64,000 bases of DNA from Psychromonas ossibalaenae ATCC BAA-1528. Lineage in GTDB: Bacteria > Pseudomonadota > Gammaproteobacteria > Enterobacterales > Psychromonadaceae. Shown one piece after another: positions 1-8,918 of the stretch. The position numbers were made by a program, and so were the translations under genes. A model generated the notes under the pieces. It saw only the letters and a list, made by a program, of their open reading frames with translations. It searched no databases and was not told the origin of the DNA. Location of the stretch: assembly GCF_000381745.1 (NCBI RefSeq), contig NZ_KB906994.1, positions 1 through 64,000 on the forward strand. Reading direction: 5' to 3'. How positions within the stretch are numbered: position 1 is the first letter of the stretch; every line of letters begins with the position of its first letter.

Positions 1-1160
1 ATGGTATCGTTCAAGGCTCAATCACGTCTAATGGTTTTACCAACCCCGTTTTTAACTCATGAACGATGCCAAATTCTTAACAAAATGCTTTTTCTACATC
101 AAACGGTACTTTATCTCGCAATACATAAAAACAAGCTCTCGCTAATTTATGTGCCACTGTTTTAATAGCGATCGTTTGATTAGTTTTAGCTGATTTTCGT
201 TGATAATAACTTTTAACGGTTTTGTTATAACGAATGGCAAAATTGGCGGCTTCTACAAAAGCCCAGGCTAAGTATTTATTGCCATTCTTGGAATTGGTTT
301 TACCTTTCTTTTTACCGTTGCTATAACGAGCGCCACTAACACAACGGCAATAGGATGCATAATTCCCTACTTTATTAAAACGTTTAATATCGCCGGTTTC
401 TAACATGATAGTGAGGGCGAGAATATTGCCAATACCGTCAATCGTAGTCAACTCTTGAAAATCGGGTTTTAATTGAACTTGTGTTAATACGATTTTTTCT
501 AATAGTTTGATTTGCTCTTTTAGACACTTCATCACGGCCAGATTACAAATCGTTGCCTGTGCCGTGTTTGCAGATGAGAAATGAGTCATTATAGCTTCGG
601 GAGTTAACTGTTTTATCTTATTGTTACTCATTTTGTAACTTAGATGACGCATGTATAGTCCTTGAATGGACAAAAGATTGAGAGTGGATTGCTGAACAAG
701 CTGCATGCGTTTGCGCATTAAATCACGGACGGTTCGTTGCTCTTTTGGGTAAATATAACCTTCAGGTAATACACCTAATCGCAGCATTTCAGCAAGCCAG
801 TCAGCATCGGTTTTATCATCCCCATATTTCAAACCAGAATATTGCTGAATAGCTGTGGTATTAGCGAGATGTACTTGGAAATCAGCTTCATTCAGAGCGT
901 CAACTAGCCAATACCAGTTGAATGTAGACTCAACGACTAAGCCTGTTAATTGTTGCTTAAATGGAGCCAGAAACAGAAAAATTTGTTTTATATCGTTGGG
1001 TAATTTACGTCGCGCCATAACATCACCAGTTTCATCTTTAATTGAAAAAACGCTGTTATTTGAATGTAAGTCAATGCCACCATATAGTTTCATTTTAAAG
1101 CCCTCGTTTTAGCTATGCGTATAACATACACTCTAGGCTTGAACGTTACTCGTAAGGGCT
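1..1160 (-). mobile_element. IS110-family insertion sequence (boundaries approximate)
   Basis: The element consists of a single transposase gene and short flanks. A 12-base inverted match lies on either side of that gene: gtatcgttcaag at 4-15 and cttgaacgttac at 1138-1149, with one mismatch. Subterminal inverted repeats of about this length are typical of the IS1111 subgroup of IS110. The right end must lie near 1150-1180, where the reading frame of the interrupted glycosylase stops making sense. The left end is at or before base 1, so the other half of the broken gene is outside the window. No target duplication is expected for this family. Confidence 0.7.
77..1093 (-). CDS. IS110-family transposase (DEDD recombinase)
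   Basis: This 338-residue protein catalyses excision and insertion of the element; IS110 enzymes are guided by a structured bridge RNA encoded in the element. The N-terminal RuvC-like DEDD domain is visible: GGIDLHS carries D8, VVEST carries E55, and the DDKTD stretch supplies D93/D96. The C-terminal transposase domain begins near residue 215 with the helix-hairpin-helix-like TTIDGIGNILALT, followed by the conserved CVSGARYSNGKKKGK segment that normally holds the catalytic serine. Length is normal for the family and no frameshift is seen, so it may be active. Family membership is firm; the exact subgroup is inferred from the short upstream flank and the subterminal repeats. Confidence 0.93.
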   Translation of the reverse strand: MKLYGGIDLHSNNSVFSIKDETGDVMARRKLPNDIKQIFLFLAPFKQQLTGLVVESTFNWYWLVDALNEADFQVHLANTTAIQQYSGLKYGDDKTDADWLAEMLRLGVLPEGYIYPKEQRTVRDLMRKRMQLVQQSTLNLLSIQGLYMRHLSYKMSNNKIKQLTPEAIMTHFSSANTAQATICNLAVMKCLKEQIKLLEKIVLTQVQLKPDFQELTTIDGIGNILALTIMLETGDIKRFNKVGNYASYCRCVSGARYSNGKKKGKTNSKNGNKYLAWAFVEAANFAIRYNKTVKSYYQRKSAKTNQTIAIKTVAHKLARACFYVLRDKVPFDVEKAFC

Positions 1161-1162
1161 TA

Positions 1163-1384
1163 CTATATGATTATCACGTCTTGCATCAGAGAAACTACAC
1201 GTTTCATAATGGCAGCCGCTGCTTTAGTAGATAGCTGCTGACTCACAATGGTAGATAGGAAAGTTTCAAATCCCGGTGGGCTGATTCTCGGTGCCGGCGG
1301 TCCTAACTCTTCAAATGCTTTTTCAATATTTTGATCTACAAGGCTAAGAGCGTGCATTCCGCTAACTATCGTTTTTTTATCCAT
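1163..1384 (-). pseudogene. 5' fragment of a DNA-3-methyladenine glycosylase, cut by the IS
   Basis: The first ~68 residues match the start of the AlkA-like HhH-GPD glycosylase family: GPPAPRISPPGFETFLSTIV is followed by SQQLSTKAAAAI, the usual 'QQ-S-KAA' signature. A complete enzyme would be roughly 200 residues or more. Here the frame ends after LMQDVIII next to the IS110 element, so the catalytic helix-hairpin-helix and aspartate are missing. These enzymes remove alkylated bases and are often clustered with ada, which lies 1.2 kb away on the other strand. The downstream half should lie left of the window if this was a simple insertion. The protein is certainly non-functional as it stands. 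Confidence 0.8.
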
Positions 1385-1410
1385 ATTCGTACCATTTCCA
1401 ATATTGACGG

Positions 1411-2334
1411 TTAAGACTTTGCTAATTTTATTCTACTCCACAATCTTCCATCTATAGCTGATAAACCTAGAGCAATCAGCAATATTCCAACAAAATGGAT
1501 TACTTCTAAAGACTCACTTAGAAACAGTGAACCCAACAGAACAGCTGAAACAGGGACCAGCAGCGTAACAAGTAAAACGTTCGTTGCTCCTGCTAATTCC
1601 AGTATTTTGAAGTAAAGGACGTAGGCAAGCGCAGTGGAAAGTACAGCAAGCCCTGTAATTGCAGACAATGTTTCTAAGCTAATTTCAGCAGCATTAAATT
1701 GACCATCAACAGTTAGGGTTATCGGAACCAGTACGATCGTCGACGCTGTAACTTGCCCTGCGGCAGTAATTATCGGATTTATGCCCATCGTTTTAAATCG
1801 GCGCCCATAAACACCTGCAAATGCGTAAGATAAAGCCGCTGTGATAATGGCCAGTTGAGCCGCCAGACTGCCGCTTCCACTTATCGCAGGTAGTCCTATC
1901 ATCACTACCACGCCAATAAAGCCGGCAGCGATTCCCGCTAGTTTTAACGGCGTTATACGTTCGTCCGGAAGTAAAAATCCTGCCACTACAACGGTGAAAA
2001 TGGGAGTTGCGGCGTTCAGAATAGACGCGAGTCCTGATGCTATTTGAGTTTGTCCCCATACAATGAGCGTAAACGGGATAATGTTATTTAACAGGCCCAT
2101 TCCTAGAAAAGCTCCCCATACTCGTAAATCCTTTGGCGGGCGAAGTCCAGTCATTAGTACGATGCCCCATAACGTTATTGCTGCAATCCCCACTCGGAGG
2201 GTAACAATGGTCAACGGAGGAAGGTCTGTTACTACCACGCCGACGAAGAAAAATGAGCCGCCCCAGAGCATAGAAAGTAAAATAAGCATTGCCCATACGC
2301 GTGCATTCATTGAGGTATTAATCGAAGATGTCAT
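1411..2334 (-). CDS. EamA/DMT-family drug/metabolite exporter
   Basis: An inner-membrane protein of about 307 residues with ten hydrophobic segments arranged as two five-helix EamA repeats. The first repeat begins at the MLILLSMLWGGSFFFVG segment and the second around the ITAALSYAFAGVYGRRF segment. Such proteins move amino acids, drugs or metabolites by proton exchange; the substrate cannot be read from sequence. An ATG at 2346 would add four residues (MELT) but has no ribosome site, whereas the ATG at 2334 follows a weak GGAAC. It lies just upstream of the broken glycosylase in the same direction and is divergent from ada, so it may be co-transcribed with the glycosylase remnant. Confidence 0.85.
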   Translation of the reverse strand: MTSSINTSMNARVWAMLILLSMLWGGSFFFVGVVVTDLPPLTIVTLRVGIAAITLWGIVLMTGLRPPKDLRVWGAFLGMGLLNNIIPFTLIVWGQTQIASGLASILNAATPIFTVVVAGFLLPDERITPLKLAGIAAGFIGVVVMIGLPAISGSGSLAAQLAIITAALSYAFAGVYGRRFKTMGINPIITAAGQVTASTIVLVPITLTVDGQFNAAEISLETLSAITGLAVLSTALAYVLYFKILELAGATNVLLVTLLVPVSAVLLGSLFLSESLEVIHFVGILLIALGLSAIDGRLWSRIKLAKS

Positions 2335-2435
2335 AGTCAGTTCCATTGTGTGTTAATTTGTCTTTAACCTATATTAGCTAAGTGTTGAAAAACAAAACAT
2401 CCGATTCTTGCGCCTTATTCCACTTTCTACATTTC

Positions 2436-2443
2436 AAAGCGTA
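2436..2443 (+). promoter_or_regulatory. Possible Ada box upstream of ada
   Basis: The octamer AAAGCGTA differs by one base from the E. coli Ada box core AAAGCGCA and lies about 110 bases before the ada start codon, between ada and the divergent EamA gene. In E. coli, methylated Ada binds such a site to activate ada and alkA. A match this short could be chance. Confidence 0.3.
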
Positions 2444-2551
2444 TTCAGCATCAATTGATGTTGATCGAAATTACTTAGCAAGAAACGGATGGAAGCATCA
2501 ATAGACATGCGCTTAAATAGGTATTATCAATAACTAAGTAGAGATTACACC

Positions 2552-3616
2552 ATGTCAATACTATCTGAGATCGAAATGAGAAAAGCTATCGAGAGACGGG
2601 ATAAATCCTTCGATGGATTGTTTTTCTACGGAGTCATCACTACAGGCATTTTCTGCCTGCCGTCTTGTTCTGCCAGACCCGCAAAACATGAAAACATTAG
2701 ATTCTTTTTAAGTGTTGAAGCGGCAATGACAGCGGGTTTTAGACCCTGCAAACGTTGTTATCCTGTGAATGGAAGTTCTCAAATAGAAAAATTGATAGAA
2801 GTGGCGCGCTACATTGAAGTACATTTGGATGAAAAAATGACGCTGCCAAGCTTAGGGGAAATTGCAGGCTTGTCACCCTCGAGGCTGCAGAAAGTATTCA
2901 AAAAAACATTCGGTGTATCACCTAAAGTATATCAAGATGCCGTTCGTATGCGCCATTTCAAGCATTCATTAAAAAAAGGTGATGGAGTAACGGATGCAAT
3001 ATATTCTGCCGGGTTTGGCTCCATTAGTCGAGTGTACGGTGAGTCGACTCGTAATATAGGCATGACGCCCAAAGTGTATCGGGCGGGCGGTGCGGGTGAG
3101 GTCATCAACTACGCATGCCGCAATACAGCTCTTGGTTTCATGATGATGGCCGCGACAGATAAAGGGATCTGCTCTGTACAGTTTGCTGATAATGAAAGTG
3201 CTTTGTTATCTCTGTTAAGGGCTGAATTTCCTAAAGCTGAACTTATTATATCCGCATCACAAAAGGCACCTGAGCTTGATATCTGGATGGAAGCTCTCGA
3301 TCAACACCTAAGCCAAGGCGCTCCCAGACCAGATTTGCCGTTAGATATGAGGGGCACAGCATTTCAAATTAAGGTGTGGCAATTTTTGTTGAGTATTAAA
3401 GAAGGTGAAGTTCTTAGCTACGGCGAAGTAGCTGAACAGGTAGATAATCCCAAAGCGGCCCGTGCGGTAGGAACTGCTTGCGGTAAAAACCCTATTGGTG
3501 TGCTGATACCTTGTCATCGCGTTTTAAGAAGCGATGGAGGGTTAGGTGGATATCGTTGGGGATTAGAGCGTAAACGGACATTATTAGATAAGGAAAGAAG
3601 AAAGCGATCGCAATAA
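2552..3616 (+). CDS. ada: Bifunctional methylphosphotriester / O6-methylguanine methyltransferase and regulator Ada
   Basis: A 354-residue protein, the same length as E. coli Ada. The N-terminal zinc domain shows the four-cysteine set C35, C39, C66 and C69 (FCLPSC and PCKRC); one of these accepts methyl groups from phosphotriesters and turns the protein into an activator. An AraC-type helix-turn-helix region follows at about 85-175 (GEIAGLSPSRLQKVFKK, then SAGFGSISRVYGES). The C-terminal methyltransferase domain has the PCHRV motif with acceptor C321, exactly the E. coli position, followed by the GGLGGYRWGLERK tail. It repairs methyl damage by suicide transfer. Its usual partner alkA is interrupted by an IS 1.2 kb away. 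An Ada-box-like octamer lies upstream. Confidence 0.96.
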   Translation: MSILSEIEMRKAIERRDKSFDGLFFYGVITTGIFCLPSCSARPAKHENIRFFLSVEAAMTAGFRPCKRCYPVNGSSQIEKLIEVARYIEVHLDEKMTLPSLGEIAGLSPSRLQKVFKKTFGVSPKVYQDAVRMRHFKHSLKKGDGVTDAIYSAGFGSISRVYGESTRNIGMTPKVYRAGGAGEVINYACRNTALGFMMMAATDKGICSVQFADNESALLSLLRAEFPKAELIISASQKAPELDIWMEALDQHLSQGAPRPDLPLDMRGTAFQIKVWQFLLSIKEGEVLSYGEVAEQVDNPKAARAVGTACGKNPIGVLIPCHRVLRSDGGLGGYRWGLERKRTLLDKERRKRSQ

Positions 3617-3795
3617 ATTTTCCGTATTATTGTACGTAACTGTTTCAGCCTAACTTTTGAATTGCCAATGCAAAAGTGCTTAGTTTGATTGGAGTTAATG
3701 CCGAAGAGCGCTGCTGACTCGTATGCACCCAATAGTTCCGACCTTAAAATTGATAAGGCCCCAAAGTACTTTTATGTGCGGTTTCAGGGGAGCGT

Positions 3796-5022
3796 TTGAC
3801 TTCTCCCAAGCAGGAGGTATCTTTAATTAATAGGCTCTTAAAGGAATGGCTGACCAATATGGAAACAATAAAACTCACTGTACAGAAATACTGGCTGGAA
3901 GCTGTCGATGATCAGCAGTTTTTAGATGATTTGGGTGTGCTGGCCGAGCTCAAAGGCGATCGAGTTTATTCAGAAACATTTAAATTATTAGCAGACTTTA
4001 CTATTTCACCAGCCGATGCAGGCAGGCACTGGGGCTTATTTTTAAAACACCGGGATCTGTTATTAAATCAGCTCAATAGCTCTATTAATATGGTTGCGTT
4101 ACTTTGTGATTATCTCGCTCGTCAAAACTTTAAGTTTACTCCGAAAATAACCGATATGATGAGTTTTGAAGAAACCCTTAACAAATCGACACACGACGAG
4201 TTGACTCATTTACTAAACCGCAGTTTTTTTGAAGAAACTCTAGAACATCAGCTGGCTCAAGCAAAACGGCTTGAATCGCTTATCAGTTTGTTGTTCATTG
4301 ATATTGATGATTTCAAAGAGGTTAATGATAACTATGGTCACCAGGCTGGCGATTCTGTGTTATGTATTGTCGCAAAAATAATTGAACAGGAAATTCGTCA
4401 AAGTGATTTTGCAGTACGCTTTGGTGGTGAAGAGTTTGTGATTGTAATGCCTAACACAGCGTCGATGGATGCACTTATTCTCGCTGAAAGAATTCGTCGT
4501 AATATAGCTGACCACAGGTTTATTAATGACGGTAAAGAATTACGACTGACCATCAGCGGCGGCGTGACGACTTATCCGATAGATGCTGATAATAAAGAAG
4601 ATCTGATTTATTATGCGGACAGTGCCTTGTACCAGGCAAAAGGGGCTGGGAAAAACTGTATTTCTATCTACAAGGCAGATAAACGTCGTTATCTGCGTAT
4701 TGCTTTAGACGGGAAAGTTAGAGTTCGTCAACTTGATTTTAATTGTAATGAGGAATATACAGGGATCAGCAAGGATATCGGAATAGGCGGTATTTTGTTC
4801 GAAAATAATTGCCCTATGGATCTGGGGACTAATGTACAGCTCAGCACTAAAATTAATAATAACGATCCCATCGTGCTGATTGGTACCGTCGTTCGAGTTG
4901 AACTAATTACTGTCGATCGATATGACATCGGCGTAGCGCTTTCTTTCAAGGAGCTGGACAAACTGGCTAAAACTGAGATTGCAAAGGTTGTGGTTAAGCA
5001 TGTAGACACCGAAGATGCCTGA
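3796..5022 (+). CDS. Diguanylate cyclase with C-terminal PilZ domain
   Basis: A soluble protein of 408 residues predicted to make cyclic di-GMP and also to bind it. Residues 1-130 are helical and not recognised. The GGDEF domain spans ~131-292, with the active loop GGEEF at 210-214, the metal-binding FIDIDDFKEVND segment, and an inhibitory I-site RQSD (201-204) exactly five residues before the loop. A PilZ domain follows (~293-400) with R297xxxR301, but the second PilZ motif reads DIGIGG, with glycine where serine is usual. The start is a TTG preceded by AGGGGAG; the next ATG at 3859 has its purine stretch too far away. No EAL domain is present. Confidence 0.9.
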   Translation: MTSPKQEVSLINRLLKEWLTNMETIKLTVQKYWLEAVDDQQFLDDLGVLAELKGDRVYSETFKLLADFTISPADAGRHWGLFLKHRDLLLNQLNSSINMVALLCDYLARQNFKFTPKITDMMSFEETLNKSTHDELTHLLNRSFFEETLEHQLAQAKRLESLISLLFIDIDDFKEVNDNYGHQAGDSVLCIVAKIIEQEIRQSDFAVRFGGEEFVIVMPNTASMDALILAERIRRNIADHRFINDGKELRLTISGGVTTYPIDADNKEDLIYYADSALYQAKGAGKNCISIYKADKRRYLRIALDGKVRVRQLDFNCNEEYTGISKDIGIGGILFENNCPMDLGTNVQLSTKINNNDPIVLIGTVVRVELITVDRYDIGVALSFKELDKLAKTEIAKVVVKHVDTEDA

Positions 5023-5260
5023 GTCCAGTTAGAATGATAACGTATTCAAATTTTCCGTCCTTTATCTCATTATCTAGTTTCGAGTCGAAAGTCGGGGATA
5101 CATGTATTTATTTAAACCAAAGGGGCCACGATGTCTGCTAATTCCCAGAAGCGGAGAGCCCTATGAATGAGTAGATATGTCAGACCTAGTTTGAATACAT
5201 TATATTTTTATAATGCGGTGTTGAGTTTATACCAATCTATACCCGTATTTATACAAAAGC

Positions 5261-5282
5261 CCGGACAGTTTTTGCTGTCCGG
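5261..5282 (-). terminator. Rho-independent terminator after the chemoreceptor gene
   Basis: A perfect 8-bp stem CCGGACAG / CTGTCCGG with a six-base loop. On the minus strand the stem is followed by GGCTTTTG, placing a short U-run just downstream of the chemoreceptor stop codon. On the plus strand it is followed by TATTTTG, so it may also stop transcripts from the GGDEF gene. Confidence 0.75.
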
Positions 5283-5307
5283 TATTTTGTTATTTATGTC
5301 TAACGGG

Positions 5308-6801
5308 TTATATTTTGAATTTAGACAGGTTTGTGATTAATCCTTCTCCCAGTTCACCGAGACGTGTACTTGCACTGCGTGCACCCTGTGCATTGTCGGT
5401 TACTTCATTGGTGATATTAAAGATCTGCGTAACATTGCGGCTGACATCGGCTGCTACTGCATTCTGCTCCTCGGAAGCCGCTGCTATCTGCGCATTCATG
5501 CCGGTGATTTCATCAATCGTTGTCTGGATATCAGATAATGCTACGCCGGCATTTGCTGATTCATCGACAGTTTTTTGTAAGGCCAGTTGACTCTCATCCA
5601 TGGAGTCATTAGCTTCAGTGGAAGCTTTTTGTAACTCATCAATAATTTTTTCAATTTCAGAAGTCGACTCCTGAGTACGTTTCGCCAGGCTGCGTACTTC
5701 GTCTGCTACCACGGCAAAACCTCGTCCCTGTTCGCCTGCTCTGGCCGCTTCAATCGCGGCGTTCAGTGCCAGTAAGTTAGTTTGTTCAGCGATGCTTTTT
5801 ATAACATCTAATACTGAGCCGATTGATTCGCTTTTATCTCGAAGCTGGCTGATTTTATCTGCGGTTATCATCATATCGTTACCCAGCAGGTTAATCTGTG
5901 CTGCGGTATCATTAACAACGGCACTGCCGGTCTGTGCCAGTTTACTGCAGGTTTCGGTACTTTTGGCGGTATGGCTGGCGTTTTGTGCAATCTCATTGGT
6001 GGTCAGCGACATTTCATGCAGAGCCGTTGAGGCCTGCTCGGTTTCCTGAAGCTGCTGCTGTGTTGCCTGGACATTTTTTGACGCGGAGTTAATGATGGTA
6101 TTAGAAGTCTTATTCACTTCATTAGCGGCTTCCACTACGCCTTTAACAATACTGTGCAGCTGGGTTATAAAGTGGTTAAAGTCATCTGCAAGTTTACCGA
6201 TTTCGTCATTACTTTTAATGCTTAAACGGCTGGTGAGGTCACCGCCGCCCGATGCAATAATGGATAAAGCATCACCCACAGTACGCAGCGGTTTAACAAC
6301 AAGATTAGAAAGGGCCAGCCAGTTCGTTAACTGTAAGACTATGATTAAAATGAAACCAATAGCAAAAAAGGCACTTTTTACCGCAGTCAGCAGCGTGTCA
6401 TTGCTGTCTGTGCGGTAGACAATCACTAGCTTACCTATGTGCTTATTGCCGCTCCAGTTGATAGCAACCTCTTTTGATATTATCTGCTGATTTTGCGGTT
6501 GTGAATCGGCCGTTGTTTTTTCAGATAACAGCTGATCTCGGTGATCATAAACTGAAATTTTGTGGATATAAGGGCGCATTACAAAAGCGCCTAGAATATC
6601 CCCGATCAGCTCTTTATCGTAGGCAAAAACAGGCTCCTTAAGCACAATCTCTAATGTTGTCTGCGAGTCTGTCATTTCTTCTGACAGTAAGTCATCAAAG
6701 TAGCCGCGGGCAAAAATATAGCTGGTGGAAAAAACAATAACCATCACCAGTAATGAAACACTGCTCAGCAGCAGCATAGATTTTCTTGTAATTGAATTCA
6801 T
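5308..6801 (-). CDS. Methyl-accepting chemotaxis protein
   Basis: A 497-residue inner-membrane chemoreceptor. TM1 lies at ~8-30, a short periplasmic sensor at ~31-140 and TM2 at ~142-166, then HAMP (~167-220) and the long helical signalling domain. The conserved hairpin tip is clear at ~339-370 ([20 protein letters not shown] then [12 protein letters not shown]), the site that contacts CheW and CheA. No CheR-binding pentapeptide is present at the C-terminus. The gene follows a periplasmic binding-protein gene by 12 bases in the same direction, so the two are probably one operon, and the binding protein may deliver the ligand to this receptor. A terminator lies directly after it. Confidence 0.93.
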   Translation of the reverse strand: MNSITRKSMLLLSSVSLLVMVIVFSTSYIFARGYFDDLLSEEMTDSQTTLEIVLKEPVFAYDKELIGDILGAFVMRPYIHKISVYDHRDQLLSEKTTADSQPQNQQIISKEVAINWSGNKHIGKLVIVYRTDSNDTLLTAVKSAFFAIGFILIIVLQLTNWLALSNLVVKPLRTVGDALSIIASGGGDLTSRLSIKSNDEIGKLADDFNHFITQLHSIVKGVVEAANEVNKTSNTIINSASKNVQATQQQLQETEQASTALHEMSLTTNEIAQNASHTAKSTETCSKLAQTGSAVVNDTAAQINLLGNDMMITADKISQLRDKSESIGSVLDVIKSIAEQTNLLALNAAIEAARAGEQGRGFAVVADEVRSLAKRTQESTSEIEKIIDELQKASTEANDSMDESQLALQKTVDESANAGVALSDIQTTIDEITGMNAQIAAASEEQNAVAADVSRNVTQIFNITNEVTDNAQGARSASTRLGELGEGLITNLSKFKI

Positions 6802-6813
6802 CTTCTTTTCTTC

Positions 6814-7668
6814 CTACAGGTTGGTGATATCTAACCATAATTCGGGGCGGTCAACAGGTGTATCCGGATGCATATTCGGGTTATTTATTCTAATCACGGT
6901 GCGGTTTTTTAAATTGGTTTTCTGCAGTGCATCTTTAATCATCTGATGATTTAAAAACAGTTGATTAAAGCTGCCGTCGGCAATTGCTGTTTCAAATCCC
7001 TGCACTAACTTATCATGCAGTGCCTGGTTGTTTTTCTCGACATAGAAATACATAGCAAAGGGGTAAACCAGCAGAACGTTTTTTTCTACAGAAAGGTTAA
7101 GCTCAGGCCGTGCCGTCACTTCAGCCCAGGGTTCATGTACGGCGCGTGGAAAATAATCAAAACGTTCGCCTTCCAGCATATAAAAAAGGTTGGGGTATTT
7201 AAGCGTAGTAACCACAGGAAGCGCCGCGTCCTGCAGTACTTTTGTATCGCCCCAGAGTGTCCCCTGACCAGCGGTTAACTGTTTAAGTTGAGCCAGTGTT
7301 TTAATATTATCGAAACGTGTCTGATGTTCTTTTTTGATAATAAAAATGCGGTGGCCGAGCAGCCCTTTATACAGGGGAATACGAATGGTCAGTAATTTAT
7401 CATCTAAATGCGGAGAAGCGCCGGCCCACATCAAATCGACTTTTCCTAACTGTATTTCCTCAATCAGACGCGGCTCCGGCAGCTCTTCTGATAATTGTCG
7501 TATACCTGCCTGCGGATCTGATTTGCTGAGTATTAAAGAGAGGATATCCTGGACCAGACCATCACGGGGAGGGACCTTGTGAATGACAACTTCACTACTT
7601 TGCGCAGGTATTGCGCTTGAAAGGCAGACAAAGATAAGCAAGTTACCTATCCATTTGTTTATTTGCAT
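6814..7668 (-). CDS. Periplasmic solute-binding protein paired with the chemoreceptor
   Basis: A 284-residue protein with a signal peptide ending near AQSSEV (~residue 24). The rest has the two-lobe pattern of bacterial extracellular solute-binding proteins: an N-lobe with a GKVDLMWAGASP stretch and a hinge around LWGDTKVL. No permease or ATPase gene is nearby. The gene is 12 bases upstream of a chemoreceptor, which suggests a sensory rather than uptake role. The ligand is unknown. A fast-evolving member of the SBP_bac_3-like superfamily is the best description. Confidence 0.75.
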   Translation of the reverse strand: MQINKWIGNLLIFVCLSSAIPAQSSEVVIHKVPPRDGLVQDILSLILSKSDPQAGIRQLSEELPEPRLIEEIQLGKVDLMWAGASPHLDDKLLTIRIPLYKGLLGHRIFIIKKEHQTRFDNIKTLAQLKQLTAGQGTLWGDTKVLQDAALPVVTTLKYPNLFYMLEGERFDYFPRAVHEPWAEVTARPELNLSVEKNVLLVYPFAMYFYVEKNNQALHDKLVQGFETAIADGSFNQLFLNHQMIKDALQKTNLKNRTVIRINNPNMHPDTPVDRPELWLDITNL

Positions 7669-8082
7669 ATGCTTGTTCCTGTTTGTTGTTGATCTAAAAC
7701 ATAGGTTTTCGTGTTATTTTTGTTTCGGGTATGCACAATCAACCATAAAGGCGGGTTGAGTACATGTATGTGGAAACAAAGATGATTTACAACGAGCTGG
7801 TGCTAACAAAGGCACACTGATGATGCTGAGTGATTTGTTAAGCTGAATATATACAGGATGATTATATTTTCAACTTTCAACAGGATAGTTTATAAAATAT
7901 TGTTCTTTTGTGGTGCGTTTTATGGCTGATAGCCTTATTTTTCAATTTGTTACAAATAGTTACACGTTGTAACGACGGGGATAAATACTTAATTTGTGAC
8001 TGCTGGAGGGGAGAAGAGCAGGGAGTTACCCTGCTTTTTATTGATTAAAGAGCTGTCAGCAGAGTTTATCTGCTCAAGTTAA
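7669..8082. other. Intergenic region with inverted repeats, no gene seen
   Basis: This stretch between the binding-protein start and tdk has no credible ORF. It holds a perfect 7-bp inverted repeat GTTACAA/TTGTAAC (7949-7973) and a terminator-like hairpin at 8017-8039. The promoter of the binding protein-chemoreceptor operon must lie at its left end. Confidence 0.4.
8017..8039 (+). terminator. Terminator-like hairpin on the plus strand
   Basis: The stem AGCAGGG / CCCTGCT with a five-base loop is followed directly by a T run on the plus strand. Both flanking genes are on the minus strand, so it has no obvious client; it may end an unannotated short plus-strand RNA. Confidence 0.45.
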
Positions 8083-8661
8083 TTAATCCCAGAAAATGGT
8101 TCTGAAATGTTTACGACAGACTGACTCATAACTTTCATTACCGCCTATTTCTACCTGAGCACCTTCACGTATTGGACTGCCGCTGCCGTCAAGGCGCAGG
8201 ATCATATTCGCTTTACGGCCGCAATGGCAGATGGTTTTTAGTTCAACCAGTTTATCAGCCCATGCCAGCAGGTAGTGACTGCCGCTGAACAGCTCTCCCT
8301 GGAAATCTGTTTTGATCCCATAACATAATACCGGAATGCCTAGATTATCCACCACGTGGGTCAGCTGTCTTACTTGATCTTTACTTAAGAACTGCGATTC
8401 ATCGATTAAGATACAATGCTGCGGCTGTTTTTTATGCGCCGTTTCTATGATCTCCGCTAAATTATCGTCACTGCTAAAAACCTGAGCATCGCTTTCAATG
8501 CCGATTCTTGATGCGACTTTGCCCACTCCAGCGCGGTCATCAATTGATGCGGTCATGACCAGGGTGTTCATACCACGCTCGCGGTAGTTATAAGATGACT
8601 GTAAAAGAGAAGTTGATTTACCGGCATTCATCGCCGAGTAGTAATAATAGAGTTGCGCCAA
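8083..8661 (-). CDS. tdk: Thymidine kinase
   Basis: This 192-residue cytosolic enzyme phosphorylates thymidine to dTMP in the salvage pathway. It matches E. coli Tdk closely from its first residues ([15 protein letters not shown], containing the P-loop). The DESQF Walker-B region, the lasso/zinc cysteines CHCGRK and VCRKHF, and the [11 protein letters not shown] segment are all present. The start is a TTG at 8661 preceded by AAGGAACC at good spacing; it aligns with residue 1 of E. coli Tdk. Longer frames starting at 8709 add 16 residues with no family support. It is transcribed alone. Confidence 0.95.
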   Translation of the reverse strand: MAQLYYYYSAMNAGKSTSLLQSSYNYRERGMNTLVMTASIDDRAGVGKVASRIGIESDAQVFSSDDNLAEIIETAHKKQPQHCILIDESQFLSKDQVRQLTHVVDNLGIPVLCYGIKTDFQGELFSGSHYLLAWADKLVELKTICHCGRKANMILRLDGSGSPIREGAQVEIGGNESYESVCRKHFRTIFWD

Positions 8662-8872
8662 AATATGGTTCCTTATTGCCCAAATATGCGACGCTAGTTT
8701 AGCATTCAATTAGTTTGAAGCGCACTGATAAATATCATTGTCAGGGTTTTGCCTGCGCTGTACTTTTGTAGGTGATAACCCGGTTATCTGTTTTTGCGTT
8801 TAACAGGCACGGTTACGGCGTACCTGGCGGGTGTTCAACACTGAGTTTTTTGTTTATATTTGACCGGAATCG

Positions 8873-8899
8873 TTGTCAATGTCTATGCTTTGTTATAGT
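8873..8899 (+). promoter_or_regulatory. Likely promoter of the first duplicated binding protein
   Basis: TTGTCA at 8873-8878 and TATAGT at 8894-8899 are separated by 15 bases and lie just ahead of the AAGGAG ribosome site at about 8905. Similar bases (TGTCTATG, then ATAGTCA, then AAGGAG) recur before the second copy, showing that the promoter was duplicated with the gene. Confidence 0.45.
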
Positions 8900-8918
8900 C
8901 ATTTAAGGAGAACATTTA

